Assembly: GCA_948567375.1 (NCBI GenBank)
Contig: OX419757.1
Coordinates: 25,662,732 to 25,726,731 of the forward strand
DNA length: 64,000 bases
Direction of reading: 5' to 3'
Source of the DNA: Lunularia cruciata
Lineage: Eukaryota; Streptophyta; Marchantiopsida; Lunulariales; Lunulariaceae
Positions 32,840-44,838 of the stretch are shown here, one piece after another. Position 1 is the first letter of the stretch. Every line of letters begins with the position of its first letter. The notes under the pieces are model-generated. The model was not told the origin of the DNA and did no database searches. It was given only the letters and a program-made list of their open reading frames with translations. Made by a program: the position numbers and the translations under genes.

Positions 32840-33878
32840 ACATCAAGGACATAGCCATTGCACTTGAGGAACCACCATGAGAGGAGTGGTTAAACATACC
32901 ATATATTATCCTCTCAAAAAACTATCACACACCAACATAGCATTAGCTCCACTAATAGAGCCACATACATACATTGCAAGCCTACTTATATAATTACCAA
33001 GCTTGGTTCAATCATGGCATCAATGTTGTGGAGGTAGTATGGTGCACAATTGAGCACGTGATTCTTTCAAAGAACACTATCATATCCTTCCAATATGAGG
33101 ACTCCAAAAGGTAAAACCTCAAGCACTCTCAAGATAGTGCAGATTATAGTCACATCAAGAGTTGTGTGTGTAGTCTGCTTTAGATATACATAATCACCCA
33201 GATGAAATTGATTGATCAAAGGTCGATAACCTCCTCCACAAATAGTGGCATAATATAAGGTATCCTTATGTTGAGCAATCACCAAGTTCTCAAAAGCCAT
33301 TGGTATCATTCTCCAAAAGATCCTTACTTGTTGAGAACATGTACTTGCTCATCCATCCGGATAATCCAAATCCAAAACTACATTAGCATAGCGACAAATG
33401 GTTGAATGTGAATTTGCATCTCATCCTTATAGTAAGAAGTAGGAAGCAAAGTATGTTAAGGATTCTTGTTGGCTATACCAAGAATCAATAGCCAACCAAG
33501 GTACAAGAATATTCCAATCTCCCAAGTGATCTCTCTACAAACCATACGTACACAAGCTTCTCTTCATCATTTGAATATCTCTCTACCAAACTATCTACCT
33601 CTTGATGATCTCAAGATGTAGTATGATAACCAATCAAGACATGAAACTCTCCCAAGAACTATGCCTTGATCAGTTAAGATCTTGGCTAGAGCACCAAAAC
33701 AACTAAGAACGTGAACCAAGAACAAATAAGTTATCACTTTATAGGACTTGTCTAGAAGTGCCACCAACTCAATCCACTAGAAGAAGTGCTCTACCATAAC
33801 CCAAACATACAAATGATATCTCATAGTCAATGGTAAATGTCCAACGAAGTCCAAACTCTAGCCATGATCCAACTCCAT
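32840..33878 (-). pseudogene. Integrase with C-terminal PHD finger, old gypsy element
   Basis: Read on the minus strand from 33878 down: integrase core (SLDFVGHLPLT, VEHFF-WIELVALLDKSYK, then ILTDQG holding the second catalytic Asp), the polyprotein region RPLINQFHLGDYVYLKQT and ILRVLEVLPFGVLILEG (33067-33309), then NCAPYYLHNIDAMIEPSL and a PHD-like stretch (LQCMYV...MLVCDSFLRG...MVCLTTPLMVVPQ...WLCP, about 32990-32840). A PHD zinc finger fused after a gypsy integrase is known from some algal and early land-plant elements. Here several Cys/His ligands are lost and frames are broken. Its upstream part is cut at 33878 by chromovirus copy 3. Confidence 0.65.
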
Positions 33879-34304
33879 TGTAAAAGACCGAGATCAAAGA
33901 GAGAAATAGGAGAATGGAAACTCACATTAGGACACTTGAATGAGGAAAAACTCCAAATGCCTAACATGAGCTTTGGCTTTGGTATTTATAGGTATCATAC
34001 AAGGCCCTTGAGAAGCTTCTCAAGAAGCTTCCTCAAGCCGCTTTCTTAGATTGCAAGCCAAGTTAACTAGGAAGCTTCTCAAGAAGTTTCCTTCTAGAAG
34101 CCGCCTACTTGGCGTGCAAGCTAAGCTAGTTGGAAGCTTCTAGAAGCTTCCTTCTAGAGGCTACTTACTTGAGATGCAAGCTACGCTAGCCAAGAAGCTT
34201 CCCAAGAAGCTTCCTAAATACTTCTGGAATATTCCTGGCTAATTTGTCTTATGTGCTACTTTGTTAGCCCAACTAACTTTGTCGCTAAACTCCATATTGT
34301 TATA
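33879..34304 (-). repeat. 3' LTR of chromovirus copy 3
   Basis: Plus-strand ends are TGTAAAAGACC and CCATATTGTTATA. The polypurine tract (CCCCCGCCGC on plus, about 34308-34318) adjoins it. It contains the GAAGCTTC palindrome array and TATAAATA (reverse, near 33990). Confidence 0.93.
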
Positions 34305-34760
34305 TATTCCCCCGCCGCTAGTTGGTGACATCCTCATTGCCAATGAAGCTTCAAATTCCTAGATGGCTGTTTGTGCATTTTGGAGGTGAGAAAGAGGTTC
34401 CCATGTGGCATCATGAAGGGGATACCCTTTCCAAAGGACCTTGTACTTTGTATGTTGGTGATGGCATTGTTGAATATAGCGACGCCCAAGGATACAATCA
34501 ACTTCATACTCCTCATGATCATTGATAGAGATAGGAAGAGAGGGAGGTCGGAATTGAGAGGAAAAGGAATAGGGGTTAGGAACAAAGGGTTTCAACTTGG
34601 AAATATGAAAGACAAGATGGATACGCATGTGACAATGCAAGGCAAGTCAATAAGCAATAGGAGAGACAATTTGGGTGATATCAAAGAGTCCTATCCAATT
34701 AGGTGCAAGTTTATAAACTTGGGTATCAAGTGGAAGAGGGAGGTTACTATAGGATAGCAT
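34305..34760 (-). pseudogene. Chromodomain and integrase C-terminus of copy 3
   Basis: The minus-strand frame 34640-34359 reads MHCHMRIHLVFHISKLKPFV then EYEVDRILGRRYIQQ, YKVLWKGYPLHDATWEPLS and LQNAQTAI. This is a complete-looking chromodomain, better preserved than in copies 1 and 2, which both have a stop after HIQ. Confidence 0.87.
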
Positions 34761-35577
34761 GACTTTATCATTGACTTGAAAGGTGAGATCACAACAATGG
34801 AGGTCCACATATTGTTTTTGGCGATTCTGAGCAACAAGGAGGTGAGACTTGGCTTGTTGGATTGGGATATAGTGGTCAAGAATGTGGAAGTATGAGGAAT
34901 GGAGGGGGATTAAGAAGAGAATGTGGAACAAGTGGATCTTGGCCAAAATTGAGAAAGAAAGGAGAAAATCCGGTGCTTGCTTGTTTGGAATTGTTGTAGG
35001 CAAATTCTACAACTGCAAGACATTCATCTCAATTGGTATGGTGGACATTGACAAAGGCACACAACATATCCTCCAATGAACGATTTGTACATTTGGTTTG
35101 GCCATCAGTTTAAGGATGATGGGTTGTGGATAAAGCAAGCTTGGTGCCGAGTATCTAGAAGAGTGTTTGCCAAAACTTCCCAGTAAATCAAGGATCACTG
35201 TTGGAGATGAGTACATGTGGCATCCCATGATGCTTGAAGACATTGTTGAAGTAGATTTGCACTAGGGTTGGAGCATCCACGGTATCATAGGTTGGTGCCA
35301 AGAGGATTTACTTGCTAAGTTTATCCACAAACACCACAATTGCGGTGTGTCTTTGTTTTGTCTTTGGCAAGGATGTGATGAGATCCAAGCTCACGTGCTC
35401 CCAGCAAGTGGATAGAACGGTGAGTGGTTGAAGGAGTCTACTTGGCTTTTGGTTGTTGGTCTTGTTACGTTTGCAGCTCTCACACGATCAGACAAATTCT
35501 TGAACATCTAGTATCATGTTGGGCCACCACCATTGATGTTGGAGGGTACCCAAGGTCCTGTCCACACCCATGTGACC
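34760..35577 (-). pseudogene. Integrase core of copy 3
   Basis: Minus-strand frames 35243-35007 and 35003-34647 carry pieces of the DDE core in broken frames. The plus-strand open frames here are antisense shadows. The N-terminal zinc finger continues beyond the solo LTR at 36270. Confidence 0.8.
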
Positions 35578-36269
35578 TGTGAGCCGGCCTGTCTCTCACT
35601 CAAGATGAACCTCTAATGGCTATTATGGTAGCGCAACATGGACTAAGAAGGCAAGGAACCCCAACTCCATTATACTCCTCCAAGGCTAACACTCCAAGAC
35701 TCAAGACATTGCTCACTAGACAACTCAATGAGAGGGAGATAGTTGCAAATGAAAGGATGATGAGTACCTCCTCACCCCTTGTTTATATACTTGTGAAATA
35801 GTTACGTACCAAAGTTACTAATTACCGTAGTAACTCAAGTTACTAGACTAAAAGTCAAGTAAAGTCAAAAAGTAGAAAGGAATATCCATTCACATGGGCA
35901 TATTCCCCTAAGCATGTGGTCTTATCTTGACCCAACCACTAAGTCAAGGATTCCTTCACATAGGATATCCTTGGACTAAAGAAGAATCCAAAACAAAAAG
36001 GCTTACGGGCCCAAGAGTTCTCAACTCTTTCCTCAAAGCCAAACACCTATGAATAATACCAAGTCAACACACTAAAATCCAAAATAGTGGTGCTCATCTT
36101 TTCTACTTCCTCTAAAGTAAGGTCCCATCTATCTTAGCTATGACTGACTTTAGCTAACCATGACTAATATAGAACCATCCTTTATCTCTATTTAAATAAT
36201 ATCTCTTAAGTACTTGTAATACCAAGCTAAATATCACAATACCACACAAATGCACAAATGGGTGTTATA
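35578..36269 (-). mobile_element. Solo LTR, family C, inside copy 3
   Basis: Read on the minus strand it starts TATAACACCC (from the common TGTAACACCC), has a TATATAAAC box and ends GGCTCACA. The flanks are TGACC and AGACC, a 5-bp target duplication with one mismatch. It interrupts the integrase HHCC zinc finger of copy 3 beside the second His codon (GGTCACATG). Confidence 0.8.
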
Positions 36270-37320
36270 GACCAGTGATGGGTAAATCATAGGCTTCTTG
36301 ATGGCGCACAAGTCAAAGATCACCTTTAGTTTGAACATAGATCCAGTCCTCATGGAATAAAGGCTTTCCTTGATGGAGAAGGTGTTGTAATCCTTATCGC
36401 ATGCAGTAAGGCGACCATGTACCATAAGAAGAATGGATCTTGGTGTAGAGCTGATTGAAACTTGTTTTGGACCTTGGAGTCAACTGCCACTATTGAAATT
36501 GCCGTTGTGATGAGAGGAAGAGACTTCAAATTAGGTCATCATGATAAAGCATCAAGGATGACATAGAACCAACCGGGTTTGTACTCAAGTTTGATGTCAA
36601 AAAATTGGAGTTGCTCTTCCCATCGATTATGTCAACTCTTCATGTGTTCCAAGTGTAAAGTCTGCAACAATGGTTTGTGATCAGTTTGCATGATCACTTG
36701 TTTCTCCAAGAGATAATGCCTCCATACCTTGGTGGCGTATACCATTGCAATTTGTTCTTGATCTCAAGCAAAGAAGTTTTGTTCAGCTAGGTTGAGTTGG
36801 CGAGACACAAAGGCAATTGGATGAAGTCCATCTCGGAATTCTTGTTGCAGTACGGCTCCAATTGCAAAGTTAGAAGTATCAAAATCAACCACATAGGGTA
36901 GTTGAGGATCATATGGTTGAAGAATGGGTCTTGAAGACACCATAAGCTTTAACTTCTGGAATGCTTCTTCATGCTTGGTGGTCCACTAGAAGCTTGAGTT
37001 CTTTACCAAGAGGTCAGTCAATGGTGCAACCACATGAGCATAATAATGGATGAACCGTTGGTAAAAACTGGCCAATCCATTGAATGCTCATACTTCTGTA
37101 GCATCCTTTGGTGTAGGCCAATCAGTAATGGCCTTGATTTTCTCTTCTTCCATCTTGATCCCCTCTAATGAGATCTTATGACCCAAGAAGGTAACCTCCT
37201 TCTGCCAAAAGGCACACTTCAACTTCTTGCAGTAAAATTTCCATTGTCGTGGTTGTCTTAGGACTTCTCACACGTGATCCATGTGTTTTACCTCTATCTT
37301 ACTATAAATTAAGATATCAT
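36270..37320 (-). pseudogene. Integrase zinc finger, RNase H and RT connection of copy 3
   Basis: Minus-strand remains include MVHGRLTACDKDYNTFSIKE (36425 down) and the RNase H segments homologous to copies 1 and 2. They are interrupted by stops. No long open frame survives. Confidence 0.8.
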
Positions 37321-37926
37321 CCAAGAATACCACCACAGACCAATCCAATAGTCCATCCAACACCCAATGCATATGATCCATGAAGACTGCTAGAGCATTA
37401 GTGAGTCGGAAAGGTAGAACTCTCCACTCAAAATGCCCATACCTTGTACGAAAGGCAATCTTTTGCACATCCACTCTATCAATAGGAATTTGCCAATAGC
37501 TGCTATGAAGATCCAAGTTGGAAAAGAAGCGTGCTCCACTTAGTTGATAAAGCAAGTCATCGATCCAAGGCAAGGATATGCATTCTTCACTGTTTGCTTA
37601 TTGAGCCCATAGTAATCAATACAAAAATGAAGTCCTCCATCCTTCTTTGGAACAAATAGTATTGGTGCTCCCAAAGGAGAGGTACTATGTTGTATGAAGT
37701 TCTTCTCCAACAACTCTATAAGTGTTGTTCGCAACTCCTCCAACTCCTTTGGTGAGAGCCAATAGATTGGTCTACTCACAAGAGTACTCTCTGGCAATAA
37801 CTCGATCTTGAAGGGCATACCTTGATCGGAGGGTAATCCCTTTGGCAAATCATCTAGAAACACATCTGCAAACTCCTCAACTATCCAATCAACCATTGCT
37901 TGATGAGACTCTTGGCCCTCCTCCAA
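37268..37926 (-). pseudogene. Reverse transcriptase of copy 3
   Basis: Two overlapping frames (37926-37540 and 37573-37268) cover the whole RT palm. First [32 protein letters not shown] and [10 protein letters not shown]; then, after a 1-bp deletion near 37570, YWQIPIDRVDVQKIAFRTR, LPFRLTNALAVF and the catalytic VVVFLDDILIYSK. The active-site Asp pair is intact. This is the only undeleted, uninterrupted RT core in the window apart from the frameshift. Confidence 0.88.
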
Positions 37927-38158
37927 TCATTCTTGTGCAATTGGCTTGATCCACACCGCGGATACAAACTTATCTTCCTCCAAAGCTTGCTCTATGGCCG
38001 CTTTACTAACCAACTTCCCTTCTAGGGACTCATTTCTCTTCCAGGCTTGCTCTATGGTTGCCTTCTTGGCAAACTTTCTATCTTGAGACTCCACTCCCTT
38101 CAAAGTTCACTCTATGGCTACCTTCTCAACAATCTTCCCATCTTGGGACTGACTATTC

Positions 38159-38593
38159 TTAGGTGTCTGGTGTCTTACTTAGAGGTGCCAGACAACCTAA
38201 TCTGAAATTCCTACCTTTGTGTTGTACTTGAATTTGGTGTCGGGTCCAATCAAATTGAACCTTATGACATTCAAGCCAAGGTAGGCCTAGAATGATATCA
38301 TAGTGTAGAGGTTCCACTACAAACCTCATACACTCTAAATACTCCTTCCTAATCTTGAAGGTAACACGATGCGAGATGCGGAATGCAGATCCCTTTCTAC
38401 CATCCGCCATCATCAAACTACTTCCAATTAGTAGCTTGATAGGAATATTAAATTCCTTTGCTACTTGCATAGACATGCAATTCTCTGAACTTCTAGAATC
38501 AACCAAAATCTTACAACCACGATTAGATATTGTACGTTGCAAGTGAAGAAAACGTGCATTGGTCGAGCCTTCAATCCCATTGGAACTAATCAA
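38159..38593 (-). pseudogene. Protease of copy 3
   Basis: The frame reads ISNRGCKILVDSRSSENC and later [16 protein letters not shown]. The catalytic Asp-Ser-Gly is Asp-Ser-Arg, so the protease is probably dead. The repeated linker toward RT lies at about 38158-37950 with stops. Confidence 0.86.
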
Positions 38594-38599
38594 GCTCCT

Positions 38600-40266
38600 A
38601 GTAGGCAGCTCAAAATCTACTACTTGGATTCTTTTTTTCCTTGATCATTTGGTTCCAGAAACTCCATCTGGGCAACTTGTCTAGATCACCTATTCCTAAG
38701 TGGACATTTAGCAATGTGATGTTCAACTTGGCAACAATAAAAACAACCTCCATTTTGTTGCAATCTTTCTCTATCTGCTACACAAAGTGGCCTCCGTTGG
38801 ATAGCATCAATCTCCATAAGTGCTGGTTCTTCCACCCATGCATATTGTATTGGTAAGCTTGGTGTAAGTCAAGGTCAAGACCAAGTTGTCGCAACCAAGG
38901 AATCAAAGCGCTCAACCAATTGCATGGGTTCTTCTACGTTTTGTGGTTGTAATACCAAGAGTTAACCATATGATCTAGATGTGAAATTTGGTTTGGTAGT
39001 ATCTAGAATGATGTTATACATGATGGTCAAAATAGATCAGATGGAAGTACCACCAAAAGAGTACTTCTACTAATAGAGCAGAAACCAAAATAGACTTGAG
39101 AACCTTGGAACCAATAGCCAGACATATAATTTAAAGGTGAGAATTGGTTTTGTAACATATGGAAGATATTACACATGATGGACTAAACAGATCAGAGAGA
39201 GGTATCACCAAAAGGGGACTTCTACTAGTAGAGTAAGAACTGAAATATGCTTGAAATCTTTGAAGGCAATTTTGGAGGCCTAAACGGATGAATTAGGCCT
39301 TGAAAATGTGCAGATTCATTCCCCAATGGACAAAAGGCTAGCCTTTTCTCCCCTTTGGTTTGTTTGGTTGAGAGATTTCAAACAATACCTTACTCACATG
39401 ATTCTGAGACTCCTATAGGAAGATTCCCTAAAATATTCCCTTTAGTCAAAGCTTGTTTGACCAACCAGATAGGACCTAGAACGACATGTCACCAATCCAA
39501 GTAAGTAATCCAAGGGTGGAGCTTGCTGACATATCACCTATCTGTGTGCCTAATCCTATGGTGGAGCTTCCTTGGAGGAGATCCTCTTTGTCTATATAAT
39601 AAAGAGAAGGTTCTCTTTTGGGGCACCAAATGTTGAGTGTGTAATTTTTTTTTTGTCTCTTCTCTTGTCCTTGGAGTATTATAGTGGTTCTTGCATGGTC
39701 ACATCTAATTTGGTTTGTGACTTCAATCCCCACACAAATCGATCCAGAACTTCTCCTTCTTGTATATGTGGAATTTGTATGATAGTGTTCTGAAATTGTG
39801 TGATGTAACCTCTTATTGAGCCAATCTGCTTCAACTCCGCCAATTTATCTTGTGTAGCTCGGATGGCATTTAAAGTTTGAAATCAGCCAAGTATTGCATC
39901 CTTGAATTCCGTCCCTATCATGATTGGTGCAACAATCTATTGTTTAGCTCGCTCCACTCAGAATCGCCACCAAAGTTTTGCCACACAATCCAATTGGCTA
40001 GAAGCCAAGAGAATCTATTTCTATTCATCTTGAACATAGGTGGCTTTGAAGTAACATTTGCAATCAAACACAAAATTCTTCAATATGCCCAGAAGATTCT
40101 TGCCTTCAAACACCTTAGGTTTTGGAAATCAAATATGATCTTCTCCATCTCGGATTGGCGCTCTCTCTATATGTTCTTGTTGTTGATGGTCTCGTTCATC
40201 CAACAATCAACTAAGGTGCTCGATTTGTTGTTGCATTGCAAGGATAATGTCCGGTATTGCCGCCAT
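38600..40266 (-). pseudogene. gag of copy 3, split by a solo LTR
   Basis: Start codon at 40266-40264 (ATGGCGGCAATACC, as in the other copies). The capsid region lies above 39688. After the solo LTR (38948-39683) it resumes and contains the nucleocapsid knuckle CFYCCQVEHHIAKC (about 38755-38702), with all four CCHC ligands, unlike copies 1 and 2. Frames are broken by stops. Confidence 0.82.
38948..39683 (+). mobile_element. Solo LTR, family B, copy 2, inside gag of chromovirus copy 3
   Basis: It starts TGTAATACCAAG, ends GTATTATA and has perfect target duplication GTGGT (38943-38947, 39684-39688). It aligns along its length with 18663-19386, including TATATAATAAAGAGAAGG and GTTGAGTGTGTAA. The duplication lies in the gag codons for PQN, so it inserted after copy 3. 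Confidence 0.92.
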
Positions 40267-40524
40267 AGCTTCTACTCTATCCAACTACTCCCAATTTATC
40301 TAATAGATTACCACTTAGATACATCAAGTCCACTTTTCTCCATAAGTGACAACCAGAAGTATCAAGGGTTCCTCAAACACGGTGATCATATGTAGAAAAT
40401 CTTGCCCAAAGCGTGAGGTGATGAATTGTGTGAAGCGGTACTTGGGTAATATCTGGATATGAAAATCTCAATGGTTTGGCGGAAGTGGATTTGGTGGTCC
40501 ATAAATTCTATCCATCTCATTCCT

Positions 40525-40949
40525 GCTCTAATACCAATGTAAAAGACATATACCGAGGAGAAAAATAGGAGAATGGAAACTCACATAGGGACACTTGAAT
40601 GAGGGAAAAAACTGAATGCCTAGCATGAGCTTTGGCTTTGGTATTTACCAGTAGCATACAAGGCCCTTGAGAAGCTTCTCAAGAAGCTTCCTCAAGCCGC
40701 TTTCTTAGAATGCAAGCCAAGTTAACTAGGAAGCTTCTCAAGAAGTTTCCTTCTAGAAGCCGCTTACTTGACATGCAAGCTAAGCTAGTTGGAAGCTTCT
40801 AGAAGCTACTTACTTGCGGTGCAAGCTAAGCTATCCGGGAAGCTTCCCAAGAAGCTTCCTAGATACTTCCAGAATATTCTAAGCTAATTTGTCTTATGTG
40901 TTACTTTGTAAGTCCAACTAACTTTGTCCTTAAACTCCATATTGTTATA
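40525..40949 (-). repeat. 5' LTR and primer-binding site of chromovirus copy 3
   Basis: The LTR occupies 40538-40949. The primer-binding site (plus strand GCTCTAATACCA, 40525-40536) differs from the canonical one by a single base. GAAGCTTC palindromes and TATA-type sequence are present as in other copies. Confidence 0.9.
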
Positions 40950-41480
40950 AACCACCTCCACACTAAAAGTAGGAACCACTCAATTTGTACTCTTGTTAGA
41001 GTTAGATCAACTCCTAATGTAAACATGTCGGTTGTTAAGAACAAAGAGGAATGCACAATAAACTAAGCCTCAATCAAAATAGATGGTTGAACAATATGTA
41101 GTCCATCTTTTCTTACATCTCAATTTGACACATCCGCCTTAGGAGCCATGGATGAGGTGTATAATACCTCCAAAACTATAAAAGACTAGGGAAGCCTAAC
41201 TTGTCTACCAACTCTACTGATACTCCTCTATGCTCAAGAGGACATATTGCACACCCATTCACTATAGTAGATGCATCTACCTATGCTTATCCACACATGA
41301 AGTCAAAGACATCTTTATTACCAACATAAGATATGGAAGTCTCCGCACCCAAATCTGATCTCTTTTGAGTTATAGCCATGCTAGCCAATCTATACTCCAA
41401 TTTTTCAATTTTAGTAGCCATGGTTATATCAAAAATAAGAGCATGTATTATGTTCCTACCAAGTGTGTGTCCCCTACCAC
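40950..41480 (-). other. Internal sequence of old gypsy element, unresolved
   Basis: This lies between the gag relic and chromovirus copy 3. No RT or protease motif could be recognised on either strand. Confidence 0.4.
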
Positions 41481-42260
41481 CATCTTTACCACCTCATTCT
41501 CCATGATCTATGGCTCCTTGACTTCATGACATAACAACCCTACCATTTTGTAACTATGAGTGTAAGTCAAGCATTTGTCACTAGTGTGACTAATGCTTTG
41601 ACTTACCTTGTAGGCCGATTGTGATGCTCTAACTACAGCATGCCCATTGCCTTGGGTACACACCCTCTTGTCGTGAGCTTCACCACAAGTCCAACAAGCC
41701 ACTTGTTGGCTATTGTTGACTAGAAAATGAGGGTAAGCATCTATGTGCACTAGGCTCTCCATTCATTCCATAAGATTAAGGTTATCCACTCAACACTCAA
41801 AAGAAAACTTGGTGTGGGGTACTTTATCGCACCCTAGAAGAAGAGATTTTAAATAAATTTTGTCTTCCAAATCCAAATGTCACCACTCTTTGTCCACCAT
41901 GTTAAGCTCAATATACTTTGCCAAACCAAAGACAATTGCTAGAGTCAATGAGGTTGCTTGTAATAAGGTAGCATCACATAATTTATGTTGTAGCTCTCTA
42001 TCTAGTATCCCATATCAGAATTAGACATGTATCTCAATAATTGCTTGAGTGAAATTGATAAGCTATCTCATGCAAGTGTATGTATTGCACATGCTCTTTC
42101 TAGCCTTTTATTGGAACTCTTGTAAGCTCTTCAACTTTTAAGTCCACACTCCTTGGTAGTTATACCTCAAGCATTGAAAGAACTCTACCATAGGGTAAAA
42201 AATTGCTACTTCTCTACCTCCTTCTATGATACCACTTCTCATAGTAGCACCATCTACAAC
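41480..42260 (-). pseudogene. gag relic with zinc knuckle, old gypsy element
   Basis: The minus-strand frame 41762-41508 contains CWTCGEAHDKRVC, a CCHC-type nucleocapsid knuckle. Upstream (to about 42260) the translation resembles a capsid region but is full of stops. Together with the integrase at 32.8-33.9 kb on the same strand it is read as the 5' part of one old element, now separated by chromovirus copy 3. Confidence 0.5.
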
Positions 42261-42488
42261 TAGTGCACACCTCTGGCTAGATACACTAATGGTATTAAAA
42301 TTAAAGCATGTAGGTATTGCCTATGAACCTCTAGAAACTAAGCCTAAGGTGATGAAGTTATAATTTGATGACCAATATTGTCTTTATAGGTCATCCTCCT
42401 CCAAGTGTGCTTGCCTGAACTCATGGTAATTGTCCATAGGCAAACCTTCTAAGTGTTGGAACAATCTTTTCCATACCATGAAAAGTGT

Positions 42489-43054
42489 TGTAATACTAGT
42501 AGTTAGACAAATTTTTGACAAAAATAGGCTTGGTAATAACTTTAGAGATGAAATACAAGATGGGATAAGTAGATCAGGTAGAGGAGTCTCAAAAAGAGGA
42601 CTTCCACTAATATGGTAGAAGCCAAAAACACACAAAAAACTTCAAAGCTAATTTTGGAGACCTAAACAAAAGAATTAGGTCTCAAAAAATGAAATTTCAC
42701 CCCCTCCCTTCCAAGAGATAAGGCTTTTCCTTGTCCCTACTTTTTTGTCTATCAAGATCTTTCTAACGATACCTCTTCTATGCTATTCTAAGCTTCCTAC
42801 ATGAAGATTCTCCAAAGATTCTCTTTGGTCAAACTTGTTTGACCAACCAAATAGTACAAGGATTCACATGTCACCAATCCATGCATCTAATCTAAAGGTG
42901 TAGCTTGTTGACATGTCATCAATCCACGTATCTAATCTAAGGATGTAGCTTTGTTTGAGTGGATTCTCTTTGTTATAAAATAAAGATAAGATGCTTCTTT
43001 GGAGCATCGGAGGTTTTAAGTATTCCAATCTTGTGTGCTTCTCAGGCTATTACA
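42489..43054 (+). mobile_element. Solo LTR, diverged family B member
   Basis: It starts TGTAATACTAG and ends GCTATTACA. It shares with 18663-19386 the order AGACC/GGCC TAAACA.A.GAATTAGG, TTGACCAACCA.ATAG, CACATGTCACC.ATCC and TATAAAATAAAGA. Flanks AGTGT (42484-42488) and TGTGT (43055-43059) match at four of five bases, compatible with a decayed target duplication. Confidence 0.75.
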
Positions 43055-44570
43055 TGTGTGGAAAAAAGTATAGTTTCATATTTTCTATAGATCACACCAA
43101 CTATCAAACTCTTGGATAAAATAATCCAATTTGAATATTGCACTTTATACCAAAGTAGCACTTGGGACCTTTAGAGGCCCAAAAAATCTAGTCCATGTCC
43201 TACAACATTGTCAAACTCAAGACTATAGTCAATCTTTTCTTTAATTGGGACTTGAGATGTTGTCTTAAATAGTGTGCTACTTTGTTTGAACCCATTGCAT
43301 ATTACAGCAAAATCTCCTCTAGAATTTCCACCAAACTCCATTGTGACAATGCACAAGAACCATATCACCAAATGCCACCACCAATAGTAGCTCCCAACCA
43401 CCAAACACTAACTTATGTCGTCTAAGTACCTCTAACCATGATAACTATACTAGGAGAAAGTCCAACCTATAACCTATCATCACAACATGCACTCTCATGG
43501 TTTTCAAATCACCACTTCTTGCCTCACCAAAGAGAAATATTGGTAGTTTGATTATTCATCACTCTAGTTTTACTACCAAAAGTTTACTAGAGCACCAATG
43601 CTCAAAATATCAAAGTGCCCTAAACAAATATGTGGCATAAGTAAGAAGCAAAGAATGGAGTGGATCCAATATACAAAATCCAAATGATAAGCCTCCAATT
43701 TACAAAATTTCACACTAACTCACTCACTCACTCACTCCACGATCATTTGGCATCTTGATATAATAGAAATGTTTATTTATTCCTACTCTATTTGATCAAT
43801 AAGGATGGGATCAAATGTACTCTCCTAACTAAAGATACATTAGTCTAGATATGAGTGTACAAATCTATAGAATAACAAGTAGAGATTGACCAATTGGCTA
43901 AAGAGCCAACTCAGAAACCAAAGGTCTAAGGTTTCACCTTTATTGTCTACAATATTGATATGTGGTCTAATTTTGATTAACTACTATCAAAAAGTTGACT
44001 AACTTGGCTAGTCTTATACAAGCAAGCTAGCTCGTTGGCCATTAGATCTTTGTAGCTTATCTAAGTTTCAACTCTATGCGTTGAAGCCTCTCACACTTGC
44101 AAGTTGGCTTGTTAGTCTTCGTAGCCTCTCTAGCTTACAACCCTATGGTTTGAAGCCTTGAAATGCCAAAATAAGTCCTTTTTTCCCTATTCCTTGAAGC
44201 TTCTCATACTAGCAAGTTGGCTTGTTGGCCTTCATAGCCTCTCTAGCTCAAGAGCTTCTTTGTTGCAATTTGAACCCTCTCTAAATCCTTAATTCAAGAG
44301 ATTGGGTTTCCAAATCTGATCTCAATTTTGGTCCTAGTATAAATCTACTAGCTTTAATCACCAATTTGACCTTCATGTTCTCAAACTGATTCTAAACTCG
44401 ATGAAATTGGACACACACAACCTCAATTACAAGAAATTTGTGCGACATTTCTGCACATGATCCTTTAACTGTCAATCTCAAACAAACTCAATAATGTTTC
44501 ATAATCCGTTCCCAACTATCAACTATCTAGCAAAATTGCACTCACTTTTGTGTTTGTTCTTGAAGGCTCA
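43055..44570. other. Spacer with short repeats, no gene
   Basis: It contains an (ACTC)n microsatellite (about 43717-43737) and an imperfect ~120-bp tandem (about 44076-44150 and 44196-44270; shared AGCAAGTTGGCTTGTT, CATAGCCTCTCTAGCT). A tRNA-like stretch at about 43884-43942 is discussed in the findings. Part of this region may be the 5' LTR of the old gypsy element. Confidence 0.5.
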
Positions 44571-44830
44571 ACAAAAAAGAAATGGGCTCTCTAGATATCC
44601 ACTTTGACGTATACCCCTCCTTGGTGAAGCCAAGGAGTCCTAATGGTATTGATGGTGTAAGCAATCCAAATGGTAGTTCTCAAAGTGTGATCAAAACCTC
44701 TAATTGATAAATGGTCATCATTAATTAGACCATGATTGTGTATTGATGCAAATTATGACCACCAAGATCATCACTTAGCATTCTAGCAAATTAGCTTAGA
44801 CATTGCAAGTGTTATGACAACAAAAATAAG
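44570..44830 (-). repeat. Probable 5' LTR fragment of old PHD-type gypsy element
   Basis: Partner of 32320-32590 (see that entry for the shared order). It lies on the far side of the gag relic, as expected for the 5' LTR of a minus-strand element. Confidence 0.5.
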
Positions 44831-44838
44831 ACATTGTG

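Larger units (their letters stand above)
33879..40949 (-). mobile_element. Ty3/gypsy chromovirus copy 3 (minus strand)
   Basis: Same family as copies 1 and 2, in reverse orientation. 5' LTR 40538-40949, 3' LTR 33879-34304. Subtracting two later solo-LTR insertions (35578-36269 and 38948-39683) leaves about 5.6 kb. It keeps a full nucleocapsid zinc knuckle and undeleted RT core, so it is structurally the most complete copy, though frames are broken. No matching target duplication is seen: TCCAT (33874-33878) on one side, AACCA (40950-40954) on the other. Confidence 0.93.

Noticed and set aside
39877..40395. 172-codon plus frame
   Set aside because: Antisense of chromovirus copy 3 gag; identical shadows occur opposite gag in the other copies.
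33874..40954. Target-site duplication for chromovirus copy 3
   Set aside because: The flanking pentamers TCCAT and AACCA do not match under any nearby boundary shift.
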